64,000 nt of DNA, from NCBI RefSeq assembly GCF_029360805.1, contig NZ_JARKNC010000010.1, positions 423,287 to 487,286 on the forward strand, given 5' to 3'. The position numbers were made by a program, and so were the translations under genes. Shown piece after piece: positions 1 to 7,814 of the stretch; position 1 is the stretch's first letter, and every line of letters begins with the position of its first letter. The DNA comes from Daejeonella sp. JGW-45. Lineage in GTDB: Bacteria > Bacteroidota > Bacteroidia > Sphingobacteriales > Sphingobacteriaceae. The notes below the pieces were generated by a model. That model was not told the DNA's origin, ran no database searches, and was given only the letters and a program-made list of their open reading frames with translations.

Positions 1-5
1 AATGT

Positions 6-941
6 TTATTTAAAAGCTTCTTTGATTTTATCAACAAATTGAGCTTCTATCATCGTTCGACAAAGGAGGACCATATTTTTGATTGCTTCGGGACTGGAAA
101 TTCCGTGTCCAATTAATACAGGGGCATTAACACCCAGGATTGGGCTCCCGCCGTACTGTTCGTAGTTGAACCTGTCGAAGAACTCATCCTTGAATCCTTT
201 TTTCAGTGTCAGGATATAAAAAGTTTCGGCCAGTTTAAGCATTACATTCCCGGTAAATCCGTCGCAAACAATAACATCTGCCTTATCATTGAACAGATCG
301 CGGCCTTCAATGTTTCCTACAAAATTGACGTTGGTTTTTTGTAGCAGGGGGAAAGTTGCCTGAGTAAGTACGTTGCCTTTTTCTTCTTCCTCACCGATGT
401 TCATCAAAGCAACTTTAGGGTCTTTTACGTGGTAAACGTGTTCAGCATAAATGCTTCCCATGATACCAAACTGAGCCAGGACATCTGGTTTGCAATCAGC
501 ATTGGCGCCCACATCCAGCATGATGCCGAAGCCGGATTTTAATTTAGGAACGTTTGTAGCAATAGCCGGACGTATTACTCCCGGTACCGGTTTTACGCTG
601 AACATTGCTCCAACGAGCATTGCTCCTGTATTGCCGGCAGACGAAAAGGCGTCTATCTGCCCCTCCTTAAGATATTGGAAGCCCAGGCTTATGCTTGAAT
701 TCGGCTTTTGCAGAACAGCTTTTGCCGCATGCTCGCCCATGCCGATAACCTCGGTGGTATGAATATAGTCGAAAATTTCAGGGTCAACCCCTTCTTGGGA
801 GATCAGGGGTAAGGCTTGGTCTTTATCGCCAAAAAGAACTATCTTTTGATCTGGCAATAAGGCTTTTTGGGCTTCTATAGCTCCCAAAACTGTTGCTTTG
901 GGAGCGAAGTCTCCGCCCATAATATCTAAGCCAATCTTCAT
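6..941 (-). CDS. plsX: Phosphate acyltransferase PlsX
   Basis: Makes acyl-phosphate from acyl-ACP and inorganic phosphate, the first committed step of the PlsX/PlsY route to phosphatidic acid; a peripheral membrane enzyme in other bacteria. The 311-residue product opens with the family signature MKIGLDIMGGDFAPK and carries the conserved VCDGFTGNVMLK stretch near residue 225, and its length is slightly below the usual 320-340. The gene lies 12 nt after rpmF and is the last gene of the minus-strand run pdxA-DUF177-rpmF-plsX seen here; fabH commonly follows in other bacteria but would be beyond the window edge. Identification is secure; operon membership is inferred from spacing and strand. Confidence 0.96.
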   Translation of the reverse strand: MKIGLDIMGGDFAPKATVLGAIEAQKALLPDQKIVLFGDKDQALPLISQEGVDPEIFDYIHTTEVIGMGEHAAKAVLQKPNSSISLGFQYLKEGQIDAFSSAGNTGAMLVGAMFSVKPVPGVIRPAIATNVPKLKSGFGIMLDVGANADCKPDVLAQFGIMGSIYAEHVYHVKDPKVALMNIGEEEEKGNVLTQATFPLLQKTNVNFVGNIEGRDLFNDKADVIVCDGFTGNVMLKLAETFYILTLKKGFKDEFFDRFNYEQYGGSPILGVNAPVLIGHGISSPEAIKNMVLLCRTMIEAQFVDKIKEAFK

Positions 942-953
942 TTCTGAAAGCTA

Positions 954-1145
954 TTAGGCTACAGAAGTGTTCTCGATAACCATTTTACCGTTGTAATACA
1001 AGTTGCCATCAACTGTATATGCACGGTGAGGTAAATGTACTGCACCTGTAGTCTGACAAGTGGTTAAACCTGGAGCCACAGCTTTATAATGCGTTCTTCT
1101 TTTATCTCTTCTTGATTTCGAGATTTTCCGTTTTGGATGTGCCAT
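954..1145 (-). CDS. rpmF: 50S ribosomal protein L32
   Basis: Small ribosomal protein of the large subunit. The 63-residue product starts [17 protein letters not shown], the diagnostic basic N-terminus of bacterial L32, with the THYKA and HRAY motifs following. Only one cysteine is present (in TTCQTTG), so the zinc-ribbon form of L32 is not complete here. It sits 18 nt after the DUF177 gene and 12 nt before plsX, the arrangement found across many bacterial phyla, in which ribosome synthesis and fatty acid/phospholipid genes share a transcript. Confidence 0.97.
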   Translation of the reverse strand: MAHPKRKISKSRRDKRRTHYKAVAPGLTTCQTTGAVHLPHRAYTVDGNLYYNGKMVIENTSVA

Positions 1146-1163
1146 TTTTTCCTATGTATTTAT

Positions 1164-1697
1164 TTACTTTTTAATATTTTTCAATGCCTCCCACCGGGGG
1201 TCACCGCTTTCATTTTCTTCTTTTGTTCCGCCGGACAGCTGCCTTAATTTCTCGATCATTTCCTGATCACACCATTTTGTATTGCCTTCATCAGCACAAC
1301 GGTTGATATAGGGTACCGCCAGGTTAATATACTCATAGATCAATGGTGCTACATTGATCTCGCTTTCGTTTTTTGTCAAAACGATGATCTCTTCAGTATC
1401 CTCTTCAAGATTGGCATTGCCTGTAAACTTGGCTATCTGCCGCTCCTCAATTTCTACCTGATAGGGATAATCGGCTAAACAAACATCGCATCCTAACATC
1501 ATTTCGCCGGAGATATAAAAATTCAGGATCATCATTGTTTCCTGTTTTTCTAAATCCAGCTTTACTTTCAGCTTCCCGCTTTTCACCAGCGAATACTCAA
1601 ATTTGCTGAAAAACTCGTCAGTTACTTCAAATTCAAAATCATGAACTCCAAGTTTTAATCCGGTGTACGGAATGCTGTATTGCTGTAACGATTTCAA
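1164..1697 (-). CDS. DUF177 (YceD) family protein
   Basis: A 177-residue member of the DUF177/YceD family, which in other bacteria is almost always directly upstream of rpmF and has been linked to 23S rRNA maturation. The conserved cysteine pattern is visible: a CDVC pair near residue 114 and a second pair in CADEGNTKWC near residues 134-143, both of which fit metal binding. The N-terminal half is beta-rich and the C-terminal end is acidic then basic. The family assignment rests on these motifs plus the invariant rpmF neighbour. The exact biochemical role in Bacteroidota is not established. Confidence 0.88.
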   Translation of the reverse strand: MKSLQQYSIPYTGLKLGVHDFEFEVTDEFFSKFEYSLVKSGKLKVKLDLEKQETMMILNFYISGEMMLGCDVCLADYPYQVEIEERQIAKFTGNANLEEDTEEIIVLTKNESEINVAPLIYEYINLAVPYINRCADEGNTKWCDQEMIEKLRQLSGGTKEENESGDPRWEALKNIKK

Positions 1698-1783
1698 TGC
1701 ACGCCAATTGAGCCTGCAAATTTACGAAAATTTATTTAGTTGGGAACAGTTTTTTCAAAATCGGGAAATGAGCCTTGAGCCCT

Positions 1784-2839
1784 TTAATCCCGGTCTTTTG
1801 AAAATTTGCTAAGTTTTAAAGGATTTGCGGTAAGTTCCTTGCTTTCCCTGCGGCGTTCCACGATATTTATTGCAGTAAAGAGTGCTTCACGGAAGGAGTT
1901 CTCCGACGCCAGGTTCTTCCCCGCTATATCATAACCAGTACCATGATCTGGCGAGGTGCGAACAACAGGTAAGCCGGCGGTAAAGTTTACCCCATTATGA
2001 AAGGCGATCTGTTTGAAAGGAATAAGCCCCTGGTCGTGGTACATAGCAAGGACTGCATCGAACTTGGTATAGGTATGAGCGGCAAAGAAGCCGTCGGCGG
2101 CATAAGGCCCGAATGCGAAAATGCTCTTTGCGTTTGCTGCTTCGATCGCGGGGATTATAATATCGAGTTCTTCTTTCCCGATAAGGCCGTTATCGCCGGC
2201 ATGTGGATTTAAACCCAGTACGGCTATTTTGGGTTTCTGGATCCAGAAATCTTTCCTGAGGCTTTCGTTCATCAGGCTCAGCTTGGAAACTATCTTCTCA
2301 ACGCTGAGTTTTCCTGGTACATCATTTACCGGAATATGTCCGGTAACCACACCCACCCGGATATCCTCGCTGACCAGGAACATCAGCGAATCTGCAGAAT
2401 CGGTCTTGCTCTGTATGTATTCAGTATGACCCGCAAACTGGAAATTGTCGTTTTGTATGTTATGTTTATTTATAGGAGCAGTAACAAGCGCATCGGTATT
2501 TCCGGCTATGAGGTCGTTTAACGCATTCTCAAGCGATATGAAAGCGTATTTTCCGCCCGTATCGGTAGTCATCCCAAGCTCTATCCTGACATCTTCTTCC
2601 CAGCAGTTGATCATGTTGGCGCGCCTGTCATGGGCCTGGGCGGGATTGCTGATCACGTTAAAATTAAAGTCGTTCAGCTCCATGGTTTTCCGGTGGAAGG
2701 ATGCAACCTTTGTATGGCCATAGACGATAGGGGTGCAATATTCCAGTACCCGTTTGTCCATAAGGGTTTTTATGATCACCTCTAATCCGATACCATTTAC
2801 ATCTCCTATAGAAATACCTATTTTAATTTTATTACCCAT
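1784..2839 (-). CDS. pdxA: 4-hydroxythreonine-4-phosphate dehydrogenase PdxA
   Basis: NAD-dependent oxidation of 4-phosphohydroxy-L-threonine in the DXP-dependent pathway to pyridoxal 5'-phosphate. The 351 residues include the N-terminal GISIGDVNGIGLEV motif and three histidines in the expected metal-site contexts: FAGHTEY near residue 137, AAHTYTKFDA near residue 254 and AMYHDQGLIPFKQ near residue 268. Length fits the Bacteroidota version, slightly longer than the 329-residue E. coli enzyme. It heads the minus-strand cluster and is divergent from rsmA; in enterobacteria pdxA and rsmA are instead co-directional neighbours. An 86-nt gap separates it from the DUF177 gene. Confidence 0.95.
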   Translation of the reverse strand: MGNKIKIGISIGDVNGIGLEVIIKTLMDKRVLEYCTPIVYGHTKVASFHRKTMELNDFNFNVISNPAQAHDRRANMINCWEEDVRIELGMTTDTGGKYAFISLENALNDLIAGNTDALVTAPINKHNIQNDNFQFAGHTEYIQSKTDSADSLMFLVSEDIRVGVVTGHIPVNDVPGKLSVEKIVSKLSLMNESLRKDFWIQKPKIAVLGLNPHAGDNGLIGKEELDIIIPAIEAANAKSIFAFGPYAADGFFAAHTYTKFDAVLAMYHDQGLIPFKQIAFHNGVNFTAGLPVVRTSPDHGTGYDIAGKNLASENSFREALFTAINIVERRRESKELTANPLKLSKFSKDRD

Positions 2840-2884
2840 TTCCTTAATAGAATCCTTTATTCCCGCAAATTAAAGACTTTAATT

Positions 2885-3085
2885 GCAATGTACAACTAAG
2901 TTGTAGGTTGTTGGTGGTACGTTCTACGTCTGGACGGTATATTAGTGATGCGTTTTACGTTTTACGTTCTACGTCTGGGCGGAGAGCGTGGCGCTTAACT
3001 CCGCGTTGGAAATCTGTCTGTGGGAACCGTTTTTGGAACGGTGGAAAGGAAACTTACAACGTATAACGTAAAACGTATAACTCAA
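2885..3085. repeat. ACGT-rich intergenic repeat between pdxA and rsmA
   Basis: The 279-bp gap between the divergent pdxA and rsmA genes holds repeated ACGTTTTACGT/ACGTTCTACGT units on the left (about 2918-2975) and reverse-oriented units ACGTATAACGTAAAACGT on the right (about 3058-3080), so the stretch can fold as an imperfect long hairpin. The same vocabulary recurs between tRNA-fMet and tRNA-Glu (34531-34593) and, more weakly, near 5660. No gene is seen. Both gene promoters should lie here but I could not place them with confidence. Confidence 0.55.
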
Positions 3086-3118
3086 AAGCGTAGTTTTGCT
3101 TTAAATAAGGAGTTCCCA

Positions 3119-3895
3119 ATGACGGTTAAGGCGAAAAAGCATCTTGGTCAACATTTCTTAACGGACAAGAATATTGCTGAAAAGATTGTAAACAGCCTCA
3201 AATCGGCTGATCAATACGAGCATGTGCTCGAAGTTGGCCCGGGCATGGGAATCTTGTCAGATTTTTTACTGAGCAGGGATAATCCAAAGGCATACCTGAT
3301 AGACATAGACACTGAATCGTTTAATTTCCTTAAGAAAAAGTACCCGTTGTTGGGTGAGAGGCTTATAAATGGAGACTTTCTGGAGCTTGATTTTAAAGCG
3401 ATTTTTCCGGGCAAGCTGGGTATCATCGGGAATTTCCCGTATAACATCTCCTCACAGATATTATTTAAGATGCTGGATAACCGGGACCAGGTAGTGGAAC
3501 TGGTCGGGATGTTTCAAAAAGAAGTTGCGGAACGCTGTGCTGAAAAGCCGGGAAGCAAGGAGTACGGTATTCTGAGTGTTTTCCTTCAGGCCTTTTATAA
3601 GGTCGAATACCTGTTTTCTGTAAAGCCCGGTGTATTTAATCCGCCGCCAAAAGTTACTTCGGCCGTTATCCGTCTGACGAGAAATGCTACTGAAAAGCTC
3701 GATTGTGATGAAAAGCTGTTCTGGCAGGTTGTTAAAGCCGGGTTTAACCAAAGGAGGAAAACTCTGAGAAATGCATTATCATCCCTGGTCAGTAAAGATA
3801 ATATGCCGGATGATCCGCTGTTCGATATGCGCGCGGAACGCCTGGGGGTAGACGATTTCGTAAAGCTGACAAACCTGGTTAGCAATTCAAGATAA
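3119..3895 (+). CDS. rsmA: 16S rRNA (adenine1518-N6/adenine1519-N6)-dimethyltransferase RsmA (KsgA)
   Basis: Dimethylates two adjacent adenines in helix 45 of 16S rRNA during late 30S assembly, using SAM. The reading frame is open from 3020, but the ATG at 3119 gives the canonical N-terminus MTVKAKKHLGQHFLTDKN, so the upstream 33 codons are left out. Motifs: VLEVGPGMGILSDFL (SAM motif I, about residues 39-53) and GNFPYNISSQI (NFPY catalytic motif IV, near residue 107). The product is 258 residues, normal for the family. It stands alone between divergent pdxA and the 2-hydroxyacid dehydrogenase gene 12 nt downstream, which may be co-transcribed. Confidence 0.95.
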   Translation: MTVKAKKHLGQHFLTDKNIAEKIVNSLKSADQYEHVLEVGPGMGILSDFLLSRDNPKAYLIDIDTESFNFLKKKYPLLGERLINGDFLELDFKAIFPGKLGIIGNFPYNISSQILFKMLDNRDQVVELVGMFQKEVAERCAEKPGSKEYGILSVFLQAFYKVEYLFSVKPGVFNPPPKVTSAVIRLTRNATEKLDCDEKLFWQVVKAGFNQRRKTLRNALSSLVSKDNMPDDPLFDMRAERLGVDDFVKLTNLVSNSR

Positions 3896-3907
3896 TTCAT
3901 AATCTAA

Positions 3908-4840
3908 ATGGATAAGAAGATACTCATAGCTGATCATTTACATCCCATTTTTAAAGAAGAGGCTGAAAAGCTGGGATTTGAATGTGACGACATGCCATTG
4001 ATAAGCAAACAGGAGACCCTTGATATCCTGAAGAACTATACCGCAATAGCTATCCGGACTAAATTTCGGATAGACAGGGAGGTGATAGATGCCGGGGTGA
4101 ATTTAAGGGTTATTGCGAGGGCTGGTGCGGGGATGGATAATGTAGATGAGGAATACGCACACTCCAAAGGCATAACATGCATTAATGCGCCGGAGGGTAA
4201 CCGGGATGCCGTAGGAGAACATCTGGTAGGGATGCTTTTAAGTCTCCTGAATAATTTGAGGAATGGCGACCAGCAGATACGCAATGGCATTTGGGACCGC
4301 GAAGGAAACCGGGGCTGGGAACTAAAAGGCAAAACCGTGGCGATAATCGGGTATGGTAATAATGGAAGGAGCTTTGCGCAGAAATTAAGCGGTTTTGAAG
4401 CTAATGTAATTGCGTACGATAAATATAAAACCGGGTTTAGCGATGAGTATGCTACAGAGGTAGCCATGGAGCAAGTCGTGAAACATGCGGATATCCTGAG
4501 CTATCATATTCCCTTAACCCGTGAAACCAGCACTTTATTTAATGAAGAATATCTTTTTCATTTCAGGAAGCCAATCATTTTGCTAAACGCTTCGCGGGGT
4601 GAGATAGTGAACACCCAAACTGTTTTGAACGGTTTAAAGAGCGGAAAGATCACGGCCGCAGGGCTGGACGTCCTGGAGGTTGAGAAATTCCCAGCTTTAT
4701 CAGAACAACCCTGGTTTGATGAGTTAAAGAAAAGTGAGAGAGTCATTTTAAGTCCGCATGTAGCCGGCTGGAGCGTTGAATCGTATCGCAGGATCTCTGA
4801 AGTACTGGCAGAGAAACTGAAATTGATTAATATTATCTGA
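3908..4840 (+). CDS. D-2-hydroxyacid dehydrogenase, NAD-binding (SerA-like)
   Basis: A 310-residue member of the D-isomer-specific 2-hydroxyacid dehydrogenase family. The Rossmann signature appears as GYGNNGRSFAQKL near residue 148, unusual in having NN where most members have GxGxxG with small residues. The catalytic Arg/Glu/His set is suggested by NASRGEIVN near residue 228, ITAAGLDVLEVEKFP near residue 250 and LSPHVAGWS near residue 281. It lacks the C-terminal ACT domain of long SerA, so it is a short phosphoglycerate dehydrogenase or a related reductase; substrate cannot be fixed from sequence. It starts 12 nt after rsmA. Confidence 0.85.
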   Translation: MDKKILIADHLHPIFKEEAEKLGFECDDMPLISKQETLDILKNYTAIAIRTKFRIDREVIDAGVNLRVIARAGAGMDNVDEEYAHSKGITCINAPEGNRDAVGEHLVGMLLSLLNNLRNGDQQIRNGIWDREGNRGWELKGKTVAIIGYGNNGRSFAQKLSGFEANVIAYDKYKTGFSDEYATEVAMEQVVKHADILSYHIPLTRETSTLFNEEYLFHFRKPIILLNASRGEIVNTQTVLNGLKSGKITAAGLDVLEVEKFPALSEQPWFDELKKSERVILSPHVAGWSVESYRRISEVLAEKLKLINII

Positions 4841-4979
4841 TCCGGGGAAAAGGGGTGACATTCAATTAAGTCCCGGATTCATAGAAATAAACTGTGAAGA
4901 TCACCGGGGCGATGACCGCAGATAAACTTTCTAAGTCAGAAGACTCCTCCTGCGCCGGGATGACATTTTCTTATTTCAA

Positions 4980-5012
4980 TTTGGAAATCTGAAAGCAAAA
5001 ATATTATCTTCG
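4980..5012 (+). promoter_or_regulatory. Predicted Bacteroidota-type promoter of greA
   Basis: TTTG at 4980-4983, a 21-nt spacer, then TATCTTCG at 5005-5012, close to the Bacteroidota sigma-ABfr consensus TTTG-(19-21)-TAnnTTTG with one mismatch in the -7 box. Transcription would start near 5020, about 75 nt before the greA ATG. The rest of the 253-nt gap after the dehydrogenase gene shows no gene. This is a pattern match only. Confidence 0.45.
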
Positions 5013-5093
5013 TGTTGATACGAGCAAGACTATATTGGCTTATGCCGACATAGTCTTGTTTGTTTTTATAGACTATACCATAAACAGAGAGAG

Positions 5094-5567
5094 ATGACGG
5101 AAGTAACATATTACACCCAGGAAGGATTAGACAGGTTAAAGGAAGAACTCCATCAGTTAAAGACCGAAGGTCGTGCACAAATATCAAAGGCAATAGCAGA
5201 AGCAAGAGATAAAGGTGACCTTTCGGAGAATGCAGAATATGATGCAGCAAAAGAAGCACAGGGGCATCACGAATCCAAAATATCAAAACTTACAAACATT
5301 CTGGCAAACGCACGGTTAATTGATGAGTCGAAACTTGATACATCAAAGGTACTGGCTTTGTCCATTGTGAAGATAAAGAATACGAATAATGGAGCCACAA
5401 TGACCTATCAGTTAGTGTCGGAATCTGAGGCTGATCTCAAATCGGGCAAGATCTCTGTGAAATCTCCTATTGCGCAGGGTCTGTTGGGTAAGTCGGTCGG
5501 CGACAAGGCAGAAATCGTAGTTCCTGCAGGTAAGATCGAATTTGAAATCGTTGAGATAAGCCGGTAA
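5094..5567 (+). CDS. greA: Transcription elongation factor GreA
   Basis: Binds the RNA polymerase secondary channel and stimulates cleavage of backtracked transcripts. The 157-residue product has the N-terminal coiled-coil hairpin (about residues 1-75) with the tip acidic residues in ARDKGDLSENAEYDAAKE, where the D and E that reach the active site are expected, followed by the FKBP-like C-terminal domain ending in SPIAQGLLGKSVGD and KIEFEIVEI. Length and motif order are canonical. It is a single-gene unit with its own predicted promoter; the HIT gene follows after 117 nt filled by an A/G-rich repeat. Confidence 0.96.
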   Translation: MTEVTYYTQEGLDRLKEELHQLKTEGRAQISKAIAEARDKGDLSENAEYDAAKEAQGHHESKISKLTNILANARLIDESKLDTSKVLALSIVKIKNTNNGATMTYQLVSESEADLKSGKISVKSPIAQGLLGKSVGDKAEIVVPAGKIEFEIVEISR

Positions 5568-5640
5568 GAGAACCAGGACAAGGAACCAGGAACAAAGAAC
5601 CAGGAGCAAAGAGCCAGGAGCAAAGAGCCAGGAGCAACGA
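5568..5640. repeat. A/G-rich short tandem repeat (GGAGCAAAGAGCCA type)
   Basis: Directly after the greA stop lie about five degenerate copies of a 13-14-nt unit of the form (G)GAGCAAAGAGCCA or GGAACAAAGAACCA. The same unit appears in inverted arrangement between der and era (33282-33420). This is an intergenic repeat with no coding potential that I can support. It suggests a dispersed repeat family in this genome. Confidence 0.6.
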
Positions 5641-5684
5641 TGAACTACAGGCTTAAACTTATAACATAAAACGTACCACCCATT

Positions 5685-6077
5685 ATGGCATCGATCTTTT
5701 CAAAAATTGTGGCTGGTGAGATACCAGCTCATACGGTGGCAGAAACAACCGAGTTTTTAGCTTTTCTTGATATTAACCCGCTCGTTGAGGGCCATGTGCT
5801 GGTAATTCCCAAAATTGAAACTGATTACATTTTTGACCTCGATAGTGAGAGCTATGTGGGTTTAATGCTTTTCGCACGGATAGTTGCGCAAGGTCTGAAG
5901 CAGGCTATTCCATGTAATCGTATCGGGGTAAGTGTTATTGGCCTGGAGGTGCCTCATGCGCATATTCACCTTATTCCGATAAATGATATGGACGACATGA
6001 ACTTTAGTCGCCCCAAGTTAAGTCTTTCTGAGGAAAAGCTGGCCGGGATTGCTGATCGGATACGGGCGGAGCTGTAG
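5685..6077 (+). CDS. HIT family (histidine triad) nucleotide hydrolase
   Basis: A 130-residue histidine-triad protein of the HINT/HinT type, expected to hydrolyse nucleoside phosphoramidates or adenylates such as aminoacyl-AMP. It begins with MASIFSKIVAGEIPAHTVAE, the usual HIT opening, and ends its catalytic region with PHAHIHLIPI near residue 89, the HxHxHxx triad. The central NPLVEGHVLVIPK motif is also family-typical. It is separated from greA by a repeat and is convergent with ruvC; no operon partner is visible. Confidence 0.93.
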   Translation: MASIFSKIVAGEIPAHTVAETTEFLAFLDINPLVEGHVLVIPKIETDYIFDLDSESYVGLMLFARIVAQGLKQAIPCNRIGVSVIGLEVPHAHIHLIPINDMDDMNFSRPKLSLSEEKLAGIADRIRAEL

Positions 6078-6083
6078 TATTTT

Positions 6084-6178
6084 AACGCAGAGGTCGCAAA
6101 GTGCTACGCAAAGAGCGCAAAGGCTCGGTTGTGAACGTATAAATTTTCTCTGCGTTGTCTGCGAAAATCTTTGCGGCA
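6084..6178. repeat. Intergenic inverted repeat of the ACGCAGAG/CGCAAAG type
   Basis: Between the convergent HIT and ruvC genes, AACGCAGAG (6084-6092) is matched by its exact reverse complement CTCTGCGTT (6148-6156). CGCAAAG occurs three times (around 6095, 6113 and 6117) against CTTTGCG at 6169-6175. The stretch can form a long imperfect hairpin. Repeats with this word content are widespread in bacterial intergenic regions. No terminator-like T-run follows it. Confidence 0.55.
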
Positions 6179-6186
6179 AAGGGACC

Positions 6187-6753
6187 TTATTTAACCCGTT
6201 TCACATTATCCTTCACAAAAGCATCCCATCCTGAGTAATTCTTCTGGTTACCGGAAGTGCTAATTTTTTGAAATGAATGGCATACTGCAACTGCCAGTCC
6301 ATCTGTTGCGTCGAGAAATTCCGGGGTTTCTGTAAATTTTAACAGGGTCTTAAGCATCGCACTGACCTGCTCTTTTGAGGAATTGCCATTGCCAGTGATA
6401 GACTGTTTTATTTTGCGGGGCGAGTATTCAAAAATTGGAAGATTGCGGGATAAAGCCGCAGCCATAGCTACGCCCTGAGCCCTGCCAAGTTTGAGCATCA
6501 CCTGGATGTTTTTACCATAGAAGGGAGCCTCAATTGCCAGGCAGTCTGGCTTATACTGATCGATCAGTAAGACTGTCTTTTCAAAAATGTGTTTCAATTT
6601 GAGCGGGTGGTCATCCAAATGGTCGAGTTTGACCACGCCCATGCATATGAGGTCAACATTGATCTTTACTTCTTTCACAATACCATAGCCCATCACACTG
6701 GTTCCCGGGTCGATTCCCAGAATTATCCGCTCGTTGGCTTTCTCCTTTAACAT
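6187..6753 (-). CDS. ruvC: Crossover junction endodeoxyribonuclease RuvC
   Basis: Resolves Holliday junctions with RuvAB. The 188-residue product shows the catalytic acidic residues in context: LGIDPGTSVMGYG (Asp near residue 15), LAIEAPFYGKN (Glu near residue 74) and the C-terminal DATDGLAVAVCH (Asp pair near residues 146-149). Length matches the Bacteroidota family (about 185-190). It is alone on the minus strand and divergent from the membrane protein gene at 6840. Confidence 0.95.
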   Translation of the reverse strand: MLKEKANERIILGIDPGTSVMGYGIVKEVKINVDLICMGVVKLDHLDDHPLKLKHIFEKTVLLIDQYKPDCLAIEAPFYGKNIQVMLKLGRAQGVAMAAALSRNLPIFEYSPRKIKQSITGNGNSSKEQVSAMLKTLLKFTETPEFLDATDGLAVAVCHSFQKISTSGNQKNYSGWDAFVKDNVKRVK

Positions 6754-6839
6754 CCGCCAATATTACTGATTTGCTATCAAAGCTGCTTTAAAATTTAAAT
6801 TCAGCGAAGCTTTTTCTTAACATTGCAGAAAGAAGTCCA

Positions 6840-7814
6840 TTGAATCGCGAAACCAAAAAGGTACTCAGCATAATTTTTAAGATCGCCATTCTGGTACTGG
6901 CGTTTGGGTTTATTTTTCAAAAGTTAAGCAACAATAACAGCATCGGCGATTTCAGGAAGCTAACCAGAACCATTTCGCCCCCGGATGTCTGGATCGTATT
7001 GACAAGCCTTTTTCTGTTAATGCTTTTGAATTGGACCCTGGAGGCCCTCAAATGGAGGTATCTTTTACAGCGAGTAGAGAAAATTAGTACATGGAAGGCA
7101 ATAGAGTCGGTCTTTTGCGGCCTGACATGGGCGGTTTTCACGCCTAACCGGATCGGGGAGTACGGAGGGCGGGTGTTTTTCTTATCCCCCCGGAAGCGCA
7201 TAATTGGAATAGTATCAATGGCTCTTGGGTCAGTCGGCCAAATGGTGATAACCAACGTTCTCGGCGCGTTTGCGTTGCTTTGGTTTGTTGCCACGTTTAT
7301 GGAGCTGAACCTTATTATTAATTTTGCCCTCACCTTTGTTGTGGCAATATTCTGCAGCTTTTTTCTTCTCTTTTATTTTAACATTCAGTGGATGGACGGA
7401 CTTTTGTCCAGGATAAAGTTTATTAAACCTTTCAGAAGGTTTTTCAGCATTTTGGCTAAATACAAAAAGCGGGATCTGGTTAGAGTTTTGGGATATTGCG
7501 TAACCAGGTATATAGTATTTACGACACAGTATTGCCTGGTCATAAATCTGCTGATCCCGGAAATCCCCCTCTTGTCTATGGTTATGATATTGCTTATATT
7601 ATTTTTTATACAATCAGCCCTGCCGTCACTGGATCTGCTTGATATTGGTGTAAGAGCGGTTACAGCTACCTATTTTTTTGCATTCGTCACGGATCAGGAA
7701 GTAGCCATTATGGCGGCTACTGCATGTGTTTGGCTGATTAATCTAATTATTCCAGCTATTTTGGGTTCATTTTTCGTCCTTAAACTTAATTTCTTTGGCA
7801 ATCCTCGTAATTAG
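6840..7814 (+). CDS. Lysylphosphatidylglycerol synthase/UPF0104-type integral membrane protein
   Basis: A 324-residue polytopic protein with about eight hydrophobic segments spread over the whole length. It resembles the AglD/MprF flippase-type (UPF0104) family: a basic start, the motif FCGLTWAVFTPNRIGEYGGR near residue 92 (the GxxxPxRxGE signature of the family) and a C-terminal hydrophobic block. The start is TTG at 6840; no in-frame ATG gives a better N-terminus. Its last 20 nt overlap the glycosyltransferase gene, so the two are probably translated together, and a role in handling a lipid-linked saccharide is suggested but not shown. Confidence 0.75.
   Translation: MNRETKKVLSIIFKIAILVLAFGFIFQKLSNNNSIGDFRKLTRTISPPDVWIVLTSLFLLMLLNWTLEALKWRYLLQRVEKISTWKAIESVFCGLTWAVFTPNRIGEYGGRVFFLSPRKRIIGIVSMALGSVGQMVITNVLGAFALLWFVATFMELNLIINFALTFVVAIFCSFFLLFYFNIQWMDGLLSRIKFIKPFRRFFSILAKYKKRDLVRVLGYCVTRYIVFTTQYCLVINLLIPEIPLLSMVMILLILFFIQSALPSLDLLDIGVRAVTATYFFAFVTDQEVAIMAATACVWLINLIIPAILGSFFVLKLNFFGNPRN

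Noticed and set aside
3020-3118. N-terminal extension of RsmA
   Set aside because: It lies in ACGT-repeat sequence and the ATG at 3119 gives the conserved family start.
4936-5286. 116-residue minus-strand frame opposite greA
   Set aside because: Mostly the antisense of the greA coiled-coil region; leucine-rich artefact of its codon pattern.
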